64,000 bases of DNA from assembly GCF_030272615.1 (NCBI RefSeq), contig NC_081410.1, forward strand, positions 222,757,415 to 222,821,414. Direction: 5' to 3'. The first letter of the stretch is position 1. Each line of letters opens with the position of its first letter. The DNA comes from Cryptomeria japonica (lineage: Eukaryota; Streptophyta; Pinopsida; Cupressales; Cupressaceae). Shown here piece by piece: positions 57,922-64,000 of the stretch. A program made the translations under genes and the position numbers. The notes under the pieces were generated by a model that had not been told where the DNA came from, ran no database searches, and saw only the letters and a program-made list of their open reading frames with translations.

Positions 57922-60900
57922 TATGAAGGAAATGACAGAGTTAAATTATCAAAGAAGATGACTGCTAAGTGTAGATATGAGAACTTGATAATAGAAGAAG
58001 GAGAGGATATACCAAGTTATTTTCAGAAGGTTGATAGTGTAGTAAATTAAATTAGAGAACTTTGTGTCACTTTAAATAATAAAGACATAATGGAGAAGAT
58101 TTTGATGACCTTACTGAAAAGCTATAGTGATAAGATCTTTTCTATCAAAGAAGTTTATGATCTGAAGAAGTTTACTAGGGAACAACTATATGGCACTTTA
58201 ATTGCATTTGAGATGAGGAAGTTTGGAAAAGACAATCTAAATCTAAGACAACCTTTAAAGCTACGGAGGAAGAATTGGATGATGAAAGCTCAAATGAAAT
58301 GGAAGCGATCTTTGTGAGGAAGCTGAACAAAGGCATTGACAAATATAAACCCATATGTTACCTCTTAAATGTTTTAGATGTAAAAAGATTGGTCACATAG
58401 CTACTAGATGTCCGGAAAAAGGAACAAGACAAAAATTTAGAGAAAATAAAGGGAATTTTAATAAGAAAGCCTATTATGTTAAAGATGATGTTGGTATCTC
58501 AAATGATGAGTTAGACTATGAAGAAGGTGACTGTTTATTTCTAGTAGAAAAGGATATACCTAAGACTAGTGTTTCTAACATGTTATCTTTGGACACTGTT
58601 AAAACTGTTGCTACTACTTTACATGCTAGAAGAGATAGAAATGAATGGCTGATTGGTAGTGGATGTTCAAATAATATTACTAGTGTTAAGAGTAAGTTTG
58701 TAAACCTTGAAAAATATGATGGAGGTTCTCTTAGGTTCAGAGATAATCAAGCATCAGAAATTGTGGGAATTGACTCTATTACCTTTGATGGAAAACATAA
58801 TACTAAAAATGTTTACTATGTGAAGGGTTTACATCATAATCTCCCAAGTGGTTGACAAATGTGCGAAAATGGCTACAATGTTGTTTTTCAGGATGGTAAT
58901 TGTGATATCCAAAAGAGATCTAGAACTGCTATTGCAATAGGGAAAAGGATTGGTGGAAACATGTATTAGCTAGAAAGAGCTACAAGACTTATTTATCATC
59001 TCAGTTCAATAATAGTTGGCTCTAGCACAAGAGGATGTGTCATATCAACTTTAACAATTTGGTGAAGATTAGTTCAACAAGTACAGTAAAAGATTTACCA
59101 AGGCTGACCAAGCCAAATAACAATATTTGTAAAGAATATCAAGAGAGAAAGCAAACAAAAGGAACGTTTCGAGGAAAGGAAAAATCTTTTGTCAGATTGT
59201 TGGACTTGGTGCACATAGACTTATGTGGTCCTACTGGAATAAGGAGTATACAAGGTGAAAGTTATTTCATGATCTTAATTGATGATCATTCTAGAATGAC
59301 ACGGGTTGCATTTTTAAAAGAGAATTCAGAAGCATCAGAAAAATTCAAGATATTTAAGGAAAGAGTTGAGAATAAAGTTGATAGAAGAATCAAGTGGTTG
59401 AGGTCTGACAGAGGAGGATAATTTATTTCTTATGAGTAACAATTTTTGTGAGAAATATGGAATTAGAAGACAATTATCCACCCCTAGGACACCACAACAG
59501 AATGGTGTAGTGGAAAGAATGAATATAACTATACAAGAGGTAGCCAGAACGATGATCAAAGGAGCAGTACTACCAGAGGTTTATTGGAGAGAAACTATAC
59601 ACGCAATAGTATACACCCTTAAAAGAATTTTATTCCAAAAAAGATTTTTATTCCAAAAAAGATATGGGAAGACATCATATGAACTATGGAATGGAAGGAT
59701 TCTCATAGTGAATTATTTCAAGGTATTTGGAAGTAAATGTTATGTTTGGACAAATGATGATAATCTTGGAATATTTGACAACGGAGAAGATGAAGGCATA
59801 TTCCTAGAGCAAGAGATGAATTGAGTGAGTCCTTTGATAGAATAAGGGAAGAGGAAAATAAGAAAGAAGAAAAGGAAAATGAAACTTAGGATTCTCCAAC
59901 AACTACATCAAATACCCCAAGGTATGTACAGAGGAATCACTCTGAGGATTAGATTATTGGAGACAAGAACAAATGAATTGTCACAAGAAGTAAGGTGGCT
60001 CAAGAACAAGTTTTGTTATGTTTACTTTCTGAGATTGAATCAAAGTCAGTAGAAGAATCTTGCAATAATCAAAATTGGATGAAGGCAATGAGAGAAGAAC
60101 TATACAAGATTGGGAAAAATAAGACATGGGAACTTGTACACAGACCAATAGATAAATATGCAATTCGAACAAAGTGGGTATTCTAGAACAAGATGGATGA
60201 AGATAGAAAGGTTGTAAGAAACAAAGAAAGGTTGGTTTGCAAGGGTTATACCCAGGTTCAAGGAATTGAATTTGTGGAAACATATGCCCTAGTTTCTTGG
60301 ATAGAAGTTATTAGGATGTTCTTAGCCTTTGGAACTTTTAAGAATTTCAGAGTTTATCAGATGGATGTAAAATCAACATTTTTGAATGGAGAACTAAAAA
60401 AAGACATTTATATCAAACAACCAAAAGGATTTAAGTTGAGAGATACCCGAGTATTGTTTTTAGGTTGAAGTAGGCTTTGTATAGATTGAAACAAGCTCCT
60501 AGAGCTTGGTATGGAAGGCTAGACAAGTATTTGATTCATCAAGGTTTTTAAAAGAGATCCGCTAATAGTAATCTTTATTTCAAAGTTGTTTCAGGTAAAA
60601 TATTACTTGTTGTAGTGTATGTTGATGATATAATATTTAGAGGAAATGATGGTATGTGCAGAAGGAATTTGAGGTGTCCATGATTGGTGAGTTAAATTTC
60701 TTTCTTGGATTGCAAGTGAATTAGGATAGCAAAGGAATTTTCATTTCTTAGTCTAAATATGTCAAAGAATTGTTGAAGAAGTTTGGGTTGGAAAATTTTA
60801 AACCGGTGGTTAAACTTATGACCAACGGATGTAAGTTAACAAAAGATGATAAATCCCTTAAGGCTGGTACAAGTAAGTAGAAAACATTGATTGGAGGACT

Positions 60901-61560
60901 ATTATATCTGATTGCAACTAGACCGGATATCATGTATGCTATTTTTTTCGCAACTAGATTTCAGCAAGAACCAAAATAATAACATGTTATTGCAGTAAAA
61001 AGAATTTTTAGATATTTGAAGGGAACAAAAGAGTTTGGATTATGGTATCCTAGAGGTTCAAATTTTACTTTGACTACTTATACAGATGTATATTGGGTAG
61101 GTTGTGTTGATGACATAAAAAGTACAAGTCGTGGAGCATTTTTCCTTGGCTCCCAGTTAGTTTCTTTGTCAAGTAAGAAGCAGGATTTTGTGTCTTTATC
61201 CACTTCTAAAGCTGAATATATTGAAGCATCTTCCTGTTGCACATAGGTACTTTGGATGTAGACTTTGAAGGATATTGGTATTTTACTTGATGAACCCATC
61301 TCAATTATGTGTGATAACACCAATGCAATATACATTTCTAAGAATCTAATACAACATTCTAGAAGAAAACATATATCTATTCTGTCACTTCTTGAGGGAA
61401 AATGTGTTGGATAATGAAGTAAGGCTTGAGTATGTACCTACAAAAGAGAAAATTGTAGATATCTTAACAAAGGTGTTGTGTAAAGATACTTTTGAGTATC
61501 TTCAGTAGAAGTTAGGGGCATTACCCCTTCCTAGTTTGAACATATGTGCATTTGGATGTG
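57922..61560 (+). pseudogene. Element D Gag-Pol (copia order), broken
   Basis: Gag resumes at 57922, with an open piece at 58090-58317. The zinc knuckle CFRCKKIGHIATRC is near 58370. The protease has WLIGSGCSNN where copia proteins normally have Asp before Ser-Gly, so the catalytic Asp is changed to Gly. Integrase at 59035-59824 has DLVHIDLCGP, SDRGG with a frame change after it, and TPQQNGVVERMN. RT at 59995-60640 has YAIRTKWVF, MDVKSTFLNGEL and YVDDIIF (tat-gtt-gat-gat at 60618-60629). RNase H at 61016-61560 has SLSSKKQDFVSLSTSKAEY. Integrase before RT identifies Ty1/copia. Many stops are present. Confidence 0.85.
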
Positions 61561-61784
61561 CATTGGTCTAGTTAATTGCATGAACAGTCTTGTCTAGACT
61601 AATGTTTGAGGGATTCTTGTTAGGGGAAGTAGAGTAAGTTTTATATGGGGAGATGTGTCAGCCTTTGTCCTTGATGGCAAAGGGGGATAGATGTAGATAA
61701 ATTGTGATGTAGAGAGAGTTGCGGCTATAGATACATAAAGAGAGTTTTTTTGTTGTTGTTGTTGATGGATTTTGCCATCAATGA

Positions 61785-61800
61785 AAAAGGGGGAGATTTT
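61785..61800 (+). other. Polypurine tract of D
   Basis: AAAAAGGGGGAGATTTT directly before TGTAAATGTG, typical of copia elements. Confidence 0.8.
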
Positions 61801-63100
61801 TGTAAATGTGATGTTGATGGTGTGGATGTGGTTGTCATTAATGTTTGTCATTGATGTCAACATACTATACTGGTATTGGTTTTCTAAGTTGGTGATCCAA
61901 AATATATTTTCTAAACTATTTGGTGCACTGGATGATGTTCAATGTTGACTGGTAATTGATAGTGTTGTTTGTGATTTGAATTTATCTATTTTTAGGACAT
62001 GGTGTTGATTCCTTAGATTTATGTTTATCTTGTTTGCATTATTTTTTTTCTAAGTTGAGAAGTGTTCTTTTGGGTCTGGTCCAATCTAGATCTGGATTGT
62101 GGAAGTCTGAGAGCATTAATTAATGGTTGTCGTTGATGTCAAGATACTATATTGGTATTGGTTTTCTAATTTGGTGATCGAAAATATGTTTCAAAAACTA
62201 TTTGGTGGTTCGAATGATGTTCAATGCTGACTGGCAATTGATTGTGTTGTTTGTGATTTGGATTTATCTATTTTCTGGATATGGTGTTGGTTGCTTGTTC
62301 ATGTTTATCTTGGTTCCATTCTTATTTTTCTAAGTTGTGAAATGTTATTTTGGGTCTGGTTCGATCCAGAATTCGAGATTGTGTAATAATATTTGTGTAG
62401 TATATGAATCTTGTTTTGGATATAGTATTTGTGATGGATGTGTAACATATTTATCTGACCGATGAAGTGTGTTGTGGTGTGGTCCACTTCTCATTCCTTT
62501 CCACCATGGGAATATTTAGTGTAGACCCATTTCAAATTATGTTTGGCTGACTTGGAAGGTTATATAGTTAGGAGGACAATATAACGAAAGGATGATTAGA
62601 ATGAATGATGTATGGAAGATATGCAAGATTGAAAAGATAAATCTGATTGATGTATGATGCAAGAAGTTGTGCGAATGTGTGTAGAGTGTTGTTAGGTGCC
62701 AAAGGCAATTCTAGCATTGTAGTTAGTGGCAACTGGGTCACAATGGTGGATTTTATTTTCTTTCTTTCTCTTCGGACAATGAGAATTTATGGGCAGTGAT
62801 CCCTCCTATGGTGAGCATTTTGGGAGTGAGCCACCTTTGTAAAAATCAGCTTAAGTAGTGTCACCCTGACAGGTGTTATATATTGAGAACTAACATTCTC
62901 TAGTTTTCCCCTTCTTGGGTTTTCCATGTCATATCTGGTGTTCATTATGTATGATTTATTTGTGTATGTGTATGCTTTCATAATTAAATCTATTCAGGTT
63001 AATTGATTAATTGGTTGGTTATTTCAGATCTATGAAAAAAATTAAAAAGTTTAGTTGACAACTAATTCACTCCCCCTCTCAGTTCTCTGAACATTCAACA
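61801..63100 (+). repeat. 3' LTR of element D
   Basis: 1300 bp, TGTAAATGTG ... CATTCAACA. It ends with the module TTCACTCCCCCTCTCAG. An internal duplication of about 282 bp is absent from the 5' fragment. Confidence 0.75.
61846..62400 (+). repeat. Tandem duplication in the D 3' LTR
   Basis: TGTCATTGATGTCAACATAC at 61846 and TGTCGTTGATGTCAAGATAC at 62128 begin two diverged copies about 282 bp apart (TTGGTATTGGTTTTCTAA, TTTATCTATTTT and GAAGTGTTCTTTTGGGTC shared). Confidence 0.8.
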
Positions 63101-63140
63101 AACTAATATACAACTATGTGACATACTCAAAAGTATATGT

Positions 63141-64000
63141 TGTTAGACACAATGTACCACTCAGAGGGGGGTGAATCAGTGGTTCTCAAACTTTTCCCTT
63201 TGACTATCCTATGTGAGTATACCGGTTAACAGATCTAACTAAATGCAAACTTACCAGTTAGATGGGAGAATAACACAAATGCACTCATAGTTAAAGGAAA
63301 CAACACATAAGACCATCATATACGAGGAAAACCCAGGATGGGAAAAACCTCGGTGACAAATGTTGTTAGAGTCTATTGCTCCAATCCAGCCTCACAATGA
63401 ATCTCTGATTACAATGTTTAGGGCACCAACCCAAGGAGCTACAACCCTTGCACCGAGCTCCAACTCAATGGTCTACAATAAGTATATTCAAAATACAAAA
63501 GTAATAGTCATGTTACAAATGAACTTTGTAACTCTTCTTCAAATATCTTTGTTGGATCTTCTATCCTGTCCATTGACAGTTTTCTGCTCATCCACTCACT
63601 TTTGCATCCTTATCTCCTACTGCAACCTTACCGGTTCAGCCTCTTCTCCTTCTTTGTTGGTTCTACTCTTTGTTAGTTCTCTCTGCTTCATTCCATTGGT
63701 ACTACACTATGTTGGTTCTATTCCTTCCTACTCTACAGTCTTCAACACTTCTATGTCATTATGGCCACTTCTGATTCACTCCTCTGTTAGACTCAATGGC
63801 TGACTTTCGGTTGCTTCACTGATACCGGTTGAACACTTCAACACTATTCTTCCTCACAATCAGTCTCTTCTTCTTCTTCTTCTTCTTCTTGATATACAGT
63901 TGGTTGATTTATTCTCACATGCAACAATACTCTCTCATCCAGTGGCAGGCTTCAATGATTTTGGCTTGCATATTTGTAACCTTGGTTTCCTGCCAAAAGC
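63141..64000 (-). repeat. LTR-like sequence I, relative of C, cut by the window end
   Basis: TGTTAGACACAATGTACCACT at 63141 matches the reverse complement of the right end of C (9424 downward) for several hundred bases, including ATACGAGGAAAACCCA.GATGGG and GTTGTTAGAGTCTA. No primer site adjoins it at 63140, so it is a solo LTR or a 3' LTR of an element lying to the right. Confidence 0.65.
63866..63890. repeat. (CTT)n microsatellite
   Basis: About eight CTT/TTC units within LTR-like sequence I. Confidence 0.9.

Larger units (their letters stand above)
11053..63100 (+). mobile_element. Element D: decayed Ty1/copia element, outer host of the Tat cluster
   Basis: LTR pieces at 11053-11765 and 61801-63100 are clearly alike over about 700 bp. 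Between them, Gag (50522-50804, continuing at 57922) and copia-order Pol (protease, integrase, RT, RNase H) run on the plus strand to a polypurine tract at 61785-61800. The Tat cluster and chromovirus G fill the rest. No matching target duplication is visible at the outer ends, so the two LTR pieces could also belong to different copies. Confidence 0.55.

Overview
This window is plant nuclear DNA made almost entirely of nested LTR retrotransposons. I found no host gene, tRNA, rRNA or CRISPR array. Long intergenic stacks of Ty3/gypsy Tat-lineage, Ty3/gypsy chromovirus and Ty1/copia elements, with young copies inside decayed ones, point to a large, repeat-rich seed-plant genome. A gymnosperm is plausible, but the sequence does not fix the species. 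Elements are named A to I here for reference.

Layout. (1) 1-6646: element A (minus), a non-autonomous LTR element with a zinc-knuckle Gag and an unknown second ORF but no pol. It sits in the Gag of a relative, element B (6647-10711, minus). B is also split by an LTR-like insertion, C (7134-9424). (2) 11053-63100: an outer decayed copia element D (plus). A 5' LTR piece is at 11053-11765, a Gag piece at 50522-50804, Gag-Pol remains at 57922-61560 and the 3' LTR at 61801-63100. (3) 11766-50491: a Tat cluster. It contains an old full-span Tat element E (minus, LTRs 13496-14918 and 48047-49468). Beyond one LTR lies a second partial leader (11766-13495), and a head-to-head partial LTR lies at 49469-50461. 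(4) 21973-40213: a young complete Tat element F (plus) inserted in the RT region of E, with 5-bp target duplications and LTRs that look identical. (5) 50805-57916: a decayed chromovirus G (minus) in the Gag of D, itself hit by a solo LTR H (52551-53411). (6) 63141-64000: LTR-like sequence I, related to C but inverted.

The most interesting unit is the Tat family of E and F. Both carry one Gag-Pol gene (intact in F: Gln-rich N-terminus, Gag, protease, G-patch, RT, RNase H, second RNase H, integrase). Both also carry an oppositely transcribed plant-mobile-domain (PMD) gene between pol and the 3' LTR. Comparing E with F suggests that the PMD gene has its own TATA box exactly 84 nt before an ATG, a 26-codon first exon, a phase-0 intron with a GTATGT donor, and a long second exon with PMD, acidic and Arg/Ser-rich parts. 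A motif TGCGCYTGTGT is repeated every 20-21 bp in the leader of each Tat copy and recurs, partly inverted, in the PMD intron of F. The 3' non-coding region holds a variable 31-bp minisatellite and two conserved non-coding blocks. F supplies all catalytic functions needed for retrotransposition. What the PMD protein and the repeat arrays do is unknown.
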